A stretch of DNA of 64,000 nucleotides from Kalmusia sp. IMI 367209 (lineage: Eukaryota; Ascomycota; Dothideomycetes; Pleosporales; Didymosphaeriaceae), in contig JAPEUQ010000002.1 in the NCBI GenBank assembly GCA_027946365.1, forward strand, positions 2,356,001-2,420,000. The letters are read 5' to 3'. Positions within the stretch are counted from its first letter, which is position 1; each line of letters opens with the position of its first letter. The translations under genes were made by a program, and so were the position numbers. Below, piece after piece: positions 12,728 through 25,149 of the stretch. The notes below the pieces were generated by a model that saw nothing but the letters and a program-made list of their open reading frames with translations, was not told where the DNA came from and ran no database searches.

Positions 12728-13395
12728 CACTGAGGGAGGTGCGCCCCAGGATGGGAGATAGGTCGAGGTTGAGGAGGGTGGCGGGGTACGAAGTCTTGGG
12801 CAGGGAGGTACCGTGGAATTGGGACTGTGTTAGTAGTGTTACTAGCGGGGGAATAGGAGTGGGCGGTGGTGGAAGTAATAAAAGGGGAGAGACTGGCAGG
12901 AGAGGATCGCGGCTGAGATATCCTCCATTTGGTGCCTTGGATCGTTGGATGTAGAGATGTATCTTCGCACAGCCTTTTATTCACACAAACACCGAGATAT
13001 CAATGCGAATATGTATATTTGAAGTACTGCTTGCTCATTTACGCACTTACTCTAGTACATATACCTCCTCCCAGCTATCTAATTCATGCTAGTAATTAAC
13101 ATCCATCCCACCCATGCAAGGTCTGAATTGATAACGCCACGGCAGTCGATCGTGGCACAAGTACAAGAACTATACCATTCAAGTGTGGGTATAAAAGGGC
13201 GATGAATGCCGACTTCAGGAAAACCCCATCAACGCCTGTGACCCATCCCGTTGCTTAATATAGCAAAAATGGAGAAAAAAACCCATCCTCCAACGCCGAA
13301 CATAGGCTTCCATGCAATGAACTCGATGAACGCCATTTGCTAGATCAAGTGAAAGGGAACGAAGTTGTTACAAAAAAAAGCACTAGTAGGAGATG
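12728..13395. other. Intergenic, convergent 3' flanks
   Basis: About 670 bp between the His-rich gene and the JmjC gene end. The first 230 bp are purine-rich with antisense frames; the remainder is AT-rich. Nothing else is recognised. Confidence 0.4.
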
Positions 13396-16300
13396 TCATA
13401 TCATGCTCCGCCTGCGTAATCCGTGTTCCTCCATTTGTAGTTGTAAGGCCAATGCTAAACTCGCCGTATCTTCTTCGTTGTTCGTGAAAGCTGACGATGC
13501 CGCGCGCACCTTGGGCTCGGACCTAGGCTCGAGCTTAATAGACTCCTTGCTGTCACGTCTTCGACTTGAAGGTGTCTTGGGTGTGTTGCTCTTCCTATTT
13601 GAGAAGTAAGGTGTCTGGCTAGTCTTGCGCCCACTAGAGCCAGCGAACGTTGAACGTTGTCCGTTCGGCGTTTGAGGAGGAAATAGTACGCCGTTTAAAT
13701 TGGCGTGGGACGAGGTATGAGATCCTGCGAAATCATTGGCGGCTCCATGAAACCCGTTAGTGCCTGCGCCAGGGCTGAGAGATTCCATGCTTAGTCCTGG
13801 TCGCATGTTTAGGCTGGCCTCTTCGACCCCTTCTAGGATTTCATTGGGTAGATTTTCGACTGAGAACATAACCGCATCTCTATGCAGTGCTTGAGGAGAA
13901 GTATCCATAATCGAGAGATCATTCTCGTGGTTATACGACTGCAAAGCTGGGTCAATCGGCATGGCATCGTCATCGGGCACTTGATCAAGGGCTTGTTGGG
14001 CAGAAAACGCAAGATCCTGAAGCTCGGCAGTGCTGCCAACGCCAAATTCTCCGGATGAAGAATTCCGGTGATGGAGAGGGGTGTGTGCAGTGTTCCCGAT
14101 AGTGGCTGCCTTGTTCGGTTTTCGTTGGATTATAGTAGGATCTTCTTCGCTGATGCGGCGTTTCTTAGCGGCAGCTCCTCTAGGGATCGGGATTTCATTC
14201 GCTTTGACTGGGTCTACGTTACCGTATTCGTCGTGAATGCAGCGACGCTGCGTTTATTAGCTTGGTAATGATGTTATGAAAAGCATAGCTCACCTTGCTC
14301 TTGCGGCAATCGGCGCAAGCCTTGACACGGCCGGACTTCAGTGCGTATGGATCACCGTTGGCATCAGCTAAGAGGGGTCCTCCATTCGACAAGTTCTTAT
14401 CCGCTGGGCTCGCTTGCTGCCCAGAGGCACCAAAGTCACTATACCGACGTTTGACTGAAAGCCCTAAGGAACCAGACAGATCGATAGTGTGCAAGCCCCC
14501 TACCAAACCAGCAGGTTTCGTTGGGTCGAAGATTTCGTCTTTGTGTTTACATCGTATCCTTCGCTTACGACACGCATCGCAAGCAATGCGTTTCGGGCCG
14601 AGCTGGGAAGTCTTAGGCGTTGTTTGAGGTCGCGAAGGGTCTGTCTTTTGTAGGAATCCAGTGAACATCGGTAGTGGCGGTGGTGGCGGCGGTGGAGTGA
14701 CCAAGACTGGACTCTGGCTACCTACACCATTTGTGCAGGTGGTATCGCTGGTCCTGGTCCTTGCAGACTGTCGCTCTGAATTTGCTCTCAATCCTTCACC
14801 CATTGCGTGCTTCTCCATCCTTTTCACCTCGGCCGCACTCAGCTTCTTCTCGCTGTTCACTTCTGCAGCATCAGGTAGCACAGCATCAGAGTGAGCCCAC
14901 TGCGGAAGATATTCATTTCCTCTCTTCCAAGCGATCCACGCTGCAAATCGCTTAGCAAGCACCAGCGGCTCCCCAAAGCCTTTCGGAATAGAGCTTGTGA
15001 CGCTCTTCCGTATTTTGTCTGATATCCCCTCGATACGGCCGAGGGATATCAAGACAGTCCGCCAGACATAGTTTCCAAGGTCAGAAAGACCCTCTAACTC
15101 GGCTTTCGGATAATAACGCCTATGGTAGTTGTCCGGACCTAGGCGTGAGTTGTGGCCAAATTTATCCGTCTCGCAATATGGTGGAACATCGCGTTGAAAC
15201 TGACCGCCACTGAGCAGAAGTTGTTCGACCTGCGGAGGGAGAGGATCCTCTTCTAGATAGCGTATTAAAGCGAGCCACATGAGCTTTTGGAAAAATGGAT
15301 AGCGGAACTTCATAGCAACCTTTGTGTTCTTCTCGATCTCCAGAACCTTTATCTGCATGCCGTAGTGTAACCGGGTGAGGAAATTGCCTCCAATGACCAG
15401 ACTATCTTCTGGAGTCCAAACAGCGTGGATCCAGCCGGAAGGTATCAGCATTGTATCGCCAGGATACAGATCAACCCGGTAGCATTCCTTGACCTGGTGA
15501 CCGAGCCATTCGTGTCCTTGCTTTGGAGAGAGACACCAGTCTTCGTACTTTTTCAGATTCTGTTTTGTAGGTGGTATGAAAAAGAATACCTTTTTGCCCT
15601 TTACGATGTGATAGTAAACTGATGAGCCGCCAAAGTCAATGTGAAAGTCCGTGTAGCAGTCCGCAACTGACATAAGGCAGTAGAATTGGACGGCAGGAGG
15701 AGCTTTCTTATCATCGTCACGCCAGACGGCATCTTGGAGGTCCATGTCTCGTACCGCTTTTGGTCGACGTATGAGCCTTCCGAGTCGGCTTCGGGAGACC
15801 TCGAGGCTAATAACATTTCGCACTGGCTTCTCGCCTTGTTGTTCGTAATAATCAGCCCATTTCGCCATCGTCCATCTTTTGTCCTCTCCCTCTTGAGCCT
15901 TCACATCAATGACTGGCACACGTTCCTGAGGTCCATACAGCTCTGAGACACGGCGGACAGTGAGCCCCTCTGGTATCACCATGTCTAGTTTGTCCTGACC
16001 ATCGTCTGGTACCATCTCGAATGTGCAGCTCGTTTCAGCATTCGCATCGGTTTTTATAGTGGTGCTGTCTTCGTCTGGATATCCTCTACCTGGATAGTTC
16101 GGTCGAGGGTTCAAGGCTGCAGGGATTAGGATAGGCTCTTTGAAGCCATTCGTCTTTTCGAGGAAGTCGGCGGACACTAACTCTGGTGGCAGACGGGCAA
16201 ATGTCTCTGGGGTAAACTCGATGTCCCCATTTTTGAAGGCAGCAATATAGTGGTGCTCAGGATTGTCGTCAGAAGTCTTCAGTATACCTTCGTTTAGCCC

Positions 16301-17965
16301 AGCATAGTCAACAGCTGTATGCGCTCTGGTAGACTTTCGGACTTTAGTTGTCTCGCCGTAGTTGGGCCTGCACCGCTCACAATAAAATTTGTCGACGTCA
16401 CGAACCTCCCTTTCACTCTGGAATCCTGCGCAGCCATAATGATGCCACTCCTTACAGCCATCACATCTAATCCATTGCTCTCCATCGCCAATCATTGTTT
16501 CAGAATCGGACGAGCCACAACTAGCGCATATGGTGACTGGTTCTACCAAGTTCTCAGAGGGCGGAACAATATAGTGTGGTGCAGTAAACGTGCCTGAACC
16601 TAAAGGGACCGAAGAAGCTCGTGCGAATGGGCGTGATAGGTTTTGGAAACTTGATATGCGGGTTGCATCAGCAAAAGAGTAGCGGCGAGCTTGTGGTTCT
16701 GGTTCGTGAGACGGTGGGAACGGCGCAGAGGCGGTGGGAGCTTCAGCGATAGGAGCATCGTGCTGCTCGGCGGGCAAGCTTTGTGGTGATTGTAATTGTT
16801 TGGCGGAATCAGGCACAGTAGTAGACGAGGCGGGCTTCGATTTTGCATTAGATCTTTTCTTCTTCGCAACAGGAGCGCTATTGCGCGGTCCTCGAGGCTT
16901 GCCTTTCGGCCATCCCTGCTGTTTCTTCGGCTTTGGATCCGCAGTAGCATTCAGCTCGTTAACGATTGAGGGAGCTTTAGTGCTGATGAAATCATCCGGC
17001 GGTGTTTCTGTCTGAGTGCTGACCTTGTCTGGCTGGGCTTCAGACGCAGTTGGTAAAACAGCTAGCGTGTGCTTGGTGTCCGCAGGTTGTACGTGGTGAT
17101 GTGAACGAGGAGAAACTAGGGAAGCTCCCAGATACAAGTTGCCCGGTTCAACTTGTAATTGCTGGGTATGTGGGTTGAGAGCTTCCTGGTGTGAAACGCT
17201 CCACCTTTTGATTGTGGAGGCGCGTCGAGGTGTGGAGCTGGAAGCGGCCACGGCAAAATCCATCAGCAATTGAGCATCAGACAGCCTTTTAAGACTATTC
17301 TCATCCGAGTATTGAACCGGAGGAGCAGCGTCCTGGTACATGCGATGACCATTGTCTACCATCTGCTCCACGTTGTATGACCAATTCGGAATGTGACTAG
17401 TGGCCGGCCGCGAATACTGCTGCCCATGCTGCGGGGAGAAGTAGTCAGAGCGCACGCGCTTTGCAGGCCTTTCGCTGTAGGGATAATTGCCATCGAGGGC
17501 ATAAGCGTGCTTCGGGGCGCGGTGACCGGGCGGATGGGCGAAGGCCGTGGGCGATGCGGGCAGCTGTGCGGAACGGCGCGCGGAGTCGACATAGGTCGGA
17601 CTCGCATGGAGTGAGGACATGGCAACATCTGCGAGTGTCTCAATGGGCGAGCCCAGCGCCGGAGAGTATGCATCTCCGCGCGGTGGCAGCGGCGCGGATC
17701 GCGGCGAGGTTTCGTACGTCGACACTGCCGTATCCCGCTGTAGCTGCGCGCGAGGGTGTGTATTCTGGTGTGGAATATGCTGGGAGACGCTGGCAAGACC
17801 ATTGCTGTTGAGTGTGAGGTCGATGATGCTGCCGCCAGCGGGGTTTGCTGTAGGCGCTTGGTGCGGGCGGATGATGGGCGAGAGCGGCTCCCACACAGGC
17901 CGCGGCGGGGTGGCAGAGCGCGGCGGAGCTTGCCTATGCTGCGGCTTGAAGGAAGACACCCTCAT
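13396..17965 (-). CDS. JHD1: JmjC/PHD histone demethylase, JHD1 (KDM2) type
   Basis: Large nuclear protein of 1507 residues from exons 14294-17965 and 13396-14247 (46-nt intron, GTGAGC...GCAG). Order: disordered Pro/Ser/Gln-rich N-terminus; basic AT-hook-like patch (GWPKGKPRGPR) near 350; PHD finger near 480-535 (CASCGSSDS, CDGCKEWHHYGC, FYCERC); JmjC domain near 690-860. Fe(II) ligands are seen as HIDF (His, Asp) and the His of GWIHAVW; the Lys of VKGKKVFFFIPP fits 2-oxoglutarate binding. This layout is that of H3K36 mono/dimethyl demethylases. Two C-x2-C-x6-C motifs follow (CDACRKRRIRC and CADCRKSKRRC), the second completed only by splicing. The end (EEDTASLALALQLQMEE) resembles a ubiquitin-interacting motif. 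The start at 17965 is the first ATG of the long frame. Confidence 0.93.
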
Positions 17966-18879
17966 GGTGATATTTGCGGGCGTTGCGGGTGGATTGGAGG
18001 GGGTGCGGAGGTGCCGTGTCGGCGCAAGCGTCGCGGAGCCAGTGGACTATGGAGCGGCGGCGCTATGGGAGCAGACGGGGTAGTCGGGAGCAAGAGACGG
18101 CATATCCCAGAGCAGATGCAGTGCGACGAGGGGACGAGCGAGTGTGGGGGTGGGTGTGCGATGGGGAGTGTTTTGGTGGACGGTCGAGGATGGTGTTGTC
18201 GAGTGGAAATGGTTGGCGGGGACCCAAGTCCAACAGTAACACCACGACGGCGGTCGCGCGCACCTCGACCGCTGGACACAGATGGACGGGACGGACGCAG
18301 GGAGGCGGATGGCTTTGGTCTTCTACGAATGGGCCATGCGACGACGGCGGCGAGCGTGCGGTTCGAGCGTGCACAACGGGCGCGGGAAGAGAGCACAGCC
18401 ATTCGCTGGAGCCCCAGGTCCGCGACCACCCTCGACGCCGTCCTGGGCGTCCGAGCAGCAGATATGCTTCCCAAGCTGCCGCACTATGCTTCCCGCAACA
18501 TCCGCCCTACGATGCAGCTGCAGAGGCATACTAGGCACAGATGCCGGCACCGTGTGCTGTGAGGCGCCCTCTCTGGTGTTGACATGCCCACCATGCAACC
18601 CGCTCGCGCCTGCCGCGACTTGCTGCGCTGCGACTGCCCTCCGCCGATTCAAGCCCGCCCGATGCGGCTAGCGTGGCGATCACGCAGCTTCCAACAATGT
18701 TAATCGCACCGTGCGTGGAAGGCGCCTTCGCCGCGTCACGTGGGGTTCGCCAACGGGCCTCGCTCGCCTGCACTTGGCCATCCTCGCCGCACCCGCTACC
18801 ACCTCCCCCACCACCCGCAGTCCTCGTCTCTCTGCATTGCGCAGCCAGTCTTTTCCAGCATCCCACCAGTCGCCAAAGT
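17966..18879. promoter_or_regulatory. Divergent JHD1/SF3B6 promoter region
   Basis: 914 bp, GC-rich, between two divergent start codons. Long open frames exist on both strands (up to 268 codons on +, partly antisense to JHD1), but they overlap in all phases and show no motif, as expected for stop-poor GC-rich DNA. Probably promoters and 5' UTRs. Confidence 0.45.
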
Positions 18880-19419
18880 ATGAGTCGCGGCGGAAAACTT
18901 GCCCCGGAAGTCAACCGGTACGTTGCGCAACCTTTTACCTGCCGCCATCCGCGGCCACCTCACACGACCTCCGCTAACCGAGTCCTGCGCAGTGCTCTGT
19001 TCGTCAAGAATCTGAGCTTCAACGTGACCCCAGAGGATCTTTTCGATCTCTTCGGCAAGTTCGGCCCTGTGCGGTATGTCGACCCCCGCCATGCGCTCCC
19101 GTCCGTGGCCTCCGAATTCGCCGTACTAACTGCCGCAGCCAAATCCGCCAGGGCATCGCCAACAACACAAAGGGCACTGCTTTCGTAGTATATGAGGATG
19201 TCATGGATGCAAAGTCTGCCTGCGACAAGCTAAACGGCTTCAACTTCCAGAACCGATACCTAGTCGGTATGCCTCCACCGTCGCATCAACCAATTTCTAA
19301 TACTAACCTACGTTACAGTTTTGTATCATCAACCAGAGAAGATGCTAAAAGCTGCAAATGAACTTGCGGAGCGCCAGGAGAACTTAGAAAAGCTTAAACG
19401 TCAACATGGTATCGATTAG
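18880..19419 (+). CDS. SF3B6: Splicing factor 3B subunit 6 (p14), branch-site RRM protein
   Basis: Single-RRM protein of 115 residues from exons 18880-18917, 18993-19073, 19139-19266 and 19319-19419. RNP2 is LFVKNLSF and RNP1 is [10 protein letters not shown]; the end [16 protein letters not shown] is the usual p14 C-terminal helix. In the U2 snRNP, p14 binds SF3B1 and lies next to the branch adenosine. Four exons in 348 coding bases is a high intron density. The third intron contains TACTAAC (19301-19307), the yeast-like optimal branch site, close to its acceptor. Start and length agree with the family (about 115-125 residues). It is divergent to JHD1. Confidence 0.96.
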
Positions 19420-19424
19420 CATGA

Positions 19425-19682
19425 GGCGAGGCCCATACCATCGGTGACCGCGCGAGAGCGAAGCAGTATCAATACTCGTGTGGGCCTCAATTCTGTATCA
19501 AAAAACCGAACGCCGAGCAATACGCGCACTTCAATGACGAGCTCGACTTTGACGGAGAAACCGCGCATTACGCCCGCGCCGAAGGGATGCCGGAGCTGCG
19601 ACTGGCGCGAGGCCAGACCATTCGCGAAATGGCTATGGAATCGTTTACATGGATTGGCGTTAAAGAGATGATGACTTTATGA
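19425..19682 (+). other. Orphan coding-like frame behind SF3B6
   Basis: Immediately after the SF3B6 stop a different frame stays open for 85 codons, from a TGA at 19422 to a TGA at 19680. Its translation (for example SCGPQFCIKKPNAEQYAHF and MPELRLARGQTIREMAMESF) has a balanced, protein-like composition and GC-rich third positions, unlike nearby non-coding sequence. It has no ATG until codon 54. It may be an alternative terminal exon, the last exon of an unseen gene, or a gene relic. An acceptor AG at 19424-19425 would join in frame to SF3B6 exon 3, skipping exon 4; this is only a formal possibility. I do not recognise the family. Confidence 0.4.
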
Positions 19683-21079
19683 ACGGCAGGCTTGCTGAAC
19701 TTGGAAGAAATTGCTTTGGCTTTCTACAGCGACATGTTGGCTTGTGCCACATGGGATGTTTGCGCCAATCGGTCGGTTTATCCGTTACTTCTGCCAGCAG
19801 GAGCAGTTTTGGGGTCCTTAAATCGACCTCAATGATCAATTCATGCATTTTATTCGTGCACAGAGTGTGCATTGACTCTTCGACTATATCGTTGTTCACA
19901 CCTGACATGCTCTGTGGGCAAAAGCGTTTTGGCGCAAACCAACGATGATGCAATTCAGACTAAACTATATAGGTGAACCTCAAGAACGACGATTTCGACG
20001 ACGCTACTCAGCGTCCAACGTTCATCAATCACAGAGCTTCATCACCCATACCGCACCCTTATTCCCCTTGCAACCCTTACTAACCACCCCTCACCCTCAC
20101 CCCTTTCCTGCTCTCCCTTTTCTATCCCCTCGACCTTGATGGTTTCCATCCATAGGGCCAATGAGCACGCGATAGCATTACCCCAGACCTTGGTACGCTT
20201 TGCACCGCAATGATGCGAGGCCTTTGTCTCCTGTTCACCACTTCCCAACCGTGGCGTCGCAGAGGCACGAGCACTAACAGTCTATATACTCATCATCACA
20301 TCATAAAGTGCATTGCTCGCCAGTGACAGTACCGTCGTCATACTCGGTTGCGGCCCTTTCGAGGGCACAAAATGCGACATTGAGAGCGCACATGTCATGC
20401 TCGTGTTTCCTGGTCGCCTTGAAGCTGTATCGGGTCGACGACGTGGGGATCAACCGCTGGTACGGTGCTTTTTGGGTCGAGTGTCACCGCAGGTAGATTC
20501 GCATTTTGGATGAGTGGGGTGAAGGCAGGCAGGTTTGGTGGGCAGATAATCACGCAGTCGTCATCAAGGTGCATGGGTAGCGAGGGGGGAAGGAGGGATA
20601 GAGGTCCCGGGAGGCTTCGCAAGAGCGTCTGGGTGCGCATAGTGATATCTAAATCTAGCTAGTGACTCCGCAAGTTGAAAGCCTTGGAAAGGGTTGCGGT
20701 ATGCTGTGTTGGAAGAGTGGAGTACCAATGCCACAGAGGATATATTCGCATGGTAGCCAATGAAATCGTAACACAGTGAGTTATGATAAATCTACGTTCA
20801 ATTCAGGATATTATACGGCGAAGTGAAGAACAGTTGATCCAAGACCATGACTGATTGCAGGAATCCATACCGCTCAGTGATAGAAAACTCGATGCTAGTA
20901 TCATGTTTAAAGGTGAAGCTGCGCAGGAACTGAACGTATACACATGTCATTCGAGCTTCTGGGCGTAGACGTTGGATATGGCAGTATATGTCGCTGCGCA
21001 ATATTATCAACAAAATATGACTACATCTCAATTCCTCACACCGCCCATTCTATGACCCACCATTACGCATCCCGAAGGC
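19683..21079. other. Gene-poor stretch
   Basis: About 1.4 kb. Frames at 19660-19953 (-), 20313-20513 (+) and 20395-20640 (-) were read and show no family signal. A pyrimidine-rich block lies near 20050-20140. AT content rises after 20700, which marks the edge of the decayed region that follows. Confidence 0.4.
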
Positions 21080-23600
21080 CTATTCAATATGGCTATGCCT
21101 AAGATCCCAGATCTCTTCGGGATCCATTCCTTCGTGTGGAAAGTGTAATTCTTAGCAGTGACCTTTTTTTCCATCAAAACATCCCGCGCCGCCGCGCCCC
21201 TATTACCAGTCCAGGCACACGGTCAATAGCATCAATAGCCAAACTGAACCGATCAATGCCATTTTGAATAGCTAACTCGAGTGGCGTATCAATGTTACCT
21301 TTCTCCTTGTAATCACGCACATGCAAATCGTGTTGACCCTTACGCCTAAAAGGCAGTGTTACTAGCCATGGGTACGAATATAAGTTGAAAATGACCGGTC
21401 TGTCATCCATGTAGATAGCCTTGAACTCACGGTCGGAAAGGCCGTGGGGGTGATCGCCCTTAGGGATGAACTTAAATAGATCCACGACGTTGACAAAGCG
21501 AATCTTCAAGCCTGGGAGATATTCGCGGAGGAGGGCGACTGCGGCGAGGGCTTCAGCAGTGACTACATCGCCGCAGGATACCATGACAACGTCGGGCTCA
21601 TCGCCTTGGTCGTTGCTCACCCAGGGCCAGATACCAACGCCCTTTGTGCAGTGCGCAATGGCTTGCTCTTTAGTACAAATTGGAGATGCTCTTGTTTATC
21701 TGCTACGATGACGTTGACACAATTAGAACTGTGGAAGCAATGGCCCAATGTGGAAAGTAAGCAGTTCGCATCTGGGGGGAGATAATGCGGACGACTTCTG
21801 GGCTCTTGTTGGCCACCACATCTAGGAAGCCTGGATCTTGGTGCGTGAAGCCGTTGGGATCTTGGCGCCAGACTGTAGCCGTGAGCAGGACGTTCAGCGA
21901 GGGGACTATCACCCGCCACTCGACTTCAAGACATTTCTCTAGCCGTTTGTAATGTTGGTTGACTATGGAGTCAATGACGTGGATAAAGGGCTTGTAGCTG
22001 TTAAACAATCCATGTCGCCCAGAGAGAATGTAGCCTTCGAGCCAGCCCTGCCTTGTATTAATCTATCATATAATCAGTATCGGCAATCAAACGTACCTCA
22101 ACTGCATGTTCTGAAAGAATCTCCATCACTCTGCCGCTAAAGGCAAGATTGCCTCCGTCCTCGTCCTCCTCTAAATAATCAACCATCCAGACTTTCTTAC
22201 TAGACTATCAGGGTAGTGTTAGCCTTGTTTAAAAAGAGTGGAGGCAGGTATATTGTTGTAATAGATATTCTACACAGCTTTATTATTAACGCTTTGATGT
22301 GGTCGCTTGTGACTAGGCGATACAGACACAAGCCGTGTGAAAATGCCTACCCCAGTACCTCGAACTTACATCGTGTATGATGCTGAATTTGTTAGATTGC
22401 GTCTCGTCCGATCTGAATACGTGGAATTGGTCAGGATTCTTTGCGATTATGTCTCTCAAAAATTTCGCGAAATTCTCCATATTGCCGAACTTCGCTGCGG
22501 CGTGCTTGGGCACATCCACCGTATAATCGCGCAAGTCAGGCAGACGCAACTTGCGACTACATGCAGAAACCCATGTTAGTAAGTATTAGATAAATTTATT
22601 TGCTAGAAAAGATGATATGTACAGCAGAAGACCGCCATTGGTGATGGGACTGGCGCTCATTCTGCGTGTGCCAGTAGGAGCGAGTTCTTTCAAGTCGGGT
22701 CTGAGTTTCCTTCTCCATCAAACAATTCCTCCGGAAGATAACTCCTCATCTATTCTTCTAGTTTCTGTAAACTAGACTTGTTTTCCAAAACGTCGGGGAT
22801 GGGAACTTGGTGTGCCTACCAATAGCTTTCAAGGAAATGATCTCCGAGTCTTCGCAGTCCAGTCCATCCTTTGGGTGTTCGAAGGATTGTCATGGGCCAC
22901 ATAGGTCTGAACGCGTTGCCAGAGTCTCGAGCTTTCGGTATGGTACGATCTGATCTCCGTGACGCATCGCTCCAGAGTGGTCGCTATGGCTTGGTGCATC
23001 GTTGGTTGATCGCTGCCCTTCACAAAATATAGCGTCCAGCCAAACCCGACGAAGAGTGCCTCGAGCTCCTTATGGTTGAAGCGAGAGAGGATAGTGGGAT
23101 TATTGATCTTATATCCATTCAAGTGCAGTACAGGAAGCACTACCCCGTCTGTAATGGGATTGAGAAACTTGGTAGAATGCCAGCTGGTAGCGAGCGGCCC
23201 AGTCTCAGATTCACCGTCTCCAACCATTGTAAGCGTGATCAGATCCAGGTGATCGAAAACAGTGCCAAAAGCGCAAGAGATCGAATATCCAAGTTCACCA
23301 CCTTCATGAATACTTCCTAGTGTCTCTGGCGTGGCATGTGGATCCTATGCCACCAGGATATCAGAACTGCTTGAAGCATCGCCTCATACGATCGACATCC
23401 TCGCTCTTGTCCGGGAATAATTCTGAGTATGTTCCCTCTAGATAAGAGTCGGACAAGACTGCAGGGGCACCATGTCCTGGGCCAGAGATAAAGATGGCAT
23501 TCAAATCGTATGTTTATTTATCAGGCGGTTCATGTAGATACATGTGAAGCTTTGGCCAGAGTCGTAACCCTAGTGTCCTAATATACGTCTTCGATGTGGT
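21080..23600 (-). pseudogene. Phosphoketolase (XFP family) pseudogene
   Basis: Reading the minus strand in shifting frames recovers most of a xylulose-5-P/fructose-6-P phosphoketolase in the right order: MNRLIN, ISGPGHGAPAVLSDSYLEGT, ATPETLGSIHEGGELGYS, GDGESETGPLATSWHSTKF (thiamine diphosphate site), [100 protein letters not shown] and HEGMDPEEIWDL with a stop at 21080. In-frame stops (for example at 22816 and 22750) and several frameshifts break it, so no functional enzyme can be made. Intact enzymes cleave sugar phosphates to acetyl phosphate. Remains of the N-terminus may extend to about 23830. The surrounding DNA is AT-richer than the housekeeping blocks. Confidence 0.93.
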
Positions 23601-24502
23601 CGGAAGCAAGGGAATTTCGAAGCAAGGGATTGGCCTTCAGATAAATCATACTTAAACAAAGATTTAAGATTGCATGAAAATAATACGTTTTCTTTTCGAC
23701 TTCCCTTTAACTGAGAGGGTTCTTGTTGTCCTTGTTTGCATGAAACATGGTTGCTCTGGCCTTGTTGAAGGGGGAAAGACTCATTTTGTCGAGCTTCTAG
23801 CCTATTTGCACGATTTCTGAAGCCATGTTTCATAACTCTTTAACCTATTGTTCTTCAATTCTTGCGGTCCCTGATGGCTGTTTGCAAGAGTACGCGCCGA
23901 TGATGTCGCAGTCGGAACTAGGCAGATCGAAGATGTGGAGGTCGCTCAGCGCCTCAAGACAGACTTGAAAAGGTCAATCGACTTGGTGAATGGTGGCTGA
24001 GACTTTTCATATGGGCATTGCCTCTACTTAAAACCAGGTGAACAAATTCGAACGTAGCATGACCTCGGAAAACCAGCCGGTGGACGTGAGAGTCCTCGTG
24101 ACGTTGGTTTGCATTCCAGCTTCATCCCCGATACGGGAGGGATGCAAATACTATTTATTTCGTCATCTCATGGAGACAATGCTACAACATGTGGAGTAAT
24201 GCAAAGCCAGTCACACCCCACATCGATCCAAACTCGGCTTCGCAGCCTCGAGACTGCCGGGTCCCAATGGCGCATTCGCCTGAGCGCACCCGTGAGGTCC
24301 AATGGTCCGATGTCCCAAACATCATGTCCGCCTAAATATCCACAGTGTCATCGTACGATATCCTGGTCTCAGCTTTCTACATGCCACAGTCGTTGGTGTA
24401 GTTACGAAGGATAAGCTTATAGTCGTGATATCAGACGAAGTGATCATTGCTTCTAATAAAAGTTTCCCTGGCCGAGAATCAAGATAATCGACAGTTGGGT
24501 AC
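23601..24502. other. Gene-poor flank
   Basis: About 900 bp upstream of the phosphoketolase relic and downstream of the expansin-like gene. An 87-codon frame at 23570-23833 (-) may contain the distal N-terminus of the relic, but I could not align it by eye. Nothing else is recognised. Confidence 0.35.
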
Positions 24503-25149
24503 CTAGGACACCACAGTACCACTCCACTCCGAGCAATCTACCTGTGCCGCACTTCCAACTGCAAGCCCAGCGCCACTGTTACCAAACAGCGCCGCCGATG
24601 CACCGCTATCGATACAAAGATCAAAGTTGAGGTTCGCTCCGTATTGGTTTGTACCGCTCAGTCCGTTTTGAGCGCACAGAGGGTTACCGTCGGCTGTAGA
24701 CGTACCTCATTAGCGATCGAAATATATACAAGAGGAGGGTCTACGTACCAGGGCAGAGATTCGTCACCTGAACCACGATGCTCGCCCCAGCGTTTGACAA
24801 GCTGTTGCCGCTGCTGTCGGTCTGGGCAGTCAGCTTCCAGCATGTGCCGCAAGCTGGCCCGGCACCGGCACCAGGACCAACCCCAAACTTATTTTGAGAA
24901 ACGGCGGCAGAGTAGCCAGGCTAGCGACCCGTAAATTAGAGCATTTCTTGTGTATACGAAGCCGTATTCATTCAGAGGCACACTCACAGATGTGTAGAAT
25001 CCGCATGCGGTGGTCGCCACATTGCAGTTACCAGAGCCCCAGGTATCTGTCGATCCGTACTGTGTGAATGAAGCTGTATACGTAGTGGCTGCGGCTGTGG
25101 TCGTGGCGCTGAGTGCAGCAGCTGAAAAAAGGAAGACCTTGGAAAGCAT
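24503..25149 (-). CDS. Secreted expansin/barwin-like protein (RlpA-like double-psi barrel)
   Basis: Intact secreted protein of 174 residues from exons 24988-25149, 24749-24920 and 24503-24693 (minus strand, introns GTGAGT...CTAG and GTACGT...ACAG). The signal peptide is MLSKVFLFSAAALSATTTAAA. The mature part TASFTQYGSTDTWGSGNC starts a double-psi beta-barrel of the type called barwin-like endoglucanase or EG45/expansin-like in fungi, with PGYSAAVSQNKFGVG, ACGTCWKLTA, VVQVTNLCPADGNPLC and NFDLCIDSGA. About eight cysteines, in positions suiting disulfides, are present. These proteins loosen or bind plant or fungal cell-wall polysaccharide; some lack hydrolytic activity. It stands alone between decayed sequences, so its preserved frame and splice sites suggest selection. 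Confidence 0.88.

Noticed and set aside
17756..18562. 268-codon plus-strand frame
   Set aside because: Lies over the 5' end of JHD1 in antisense and over GC-rich promoter DNA; competing frames of similar length exist in other phases.
20313..20640. Overlapping frames on both strands (66 and 81 codons)
   Set aside because: No family signal, and neither strand has supporting splice or start context.
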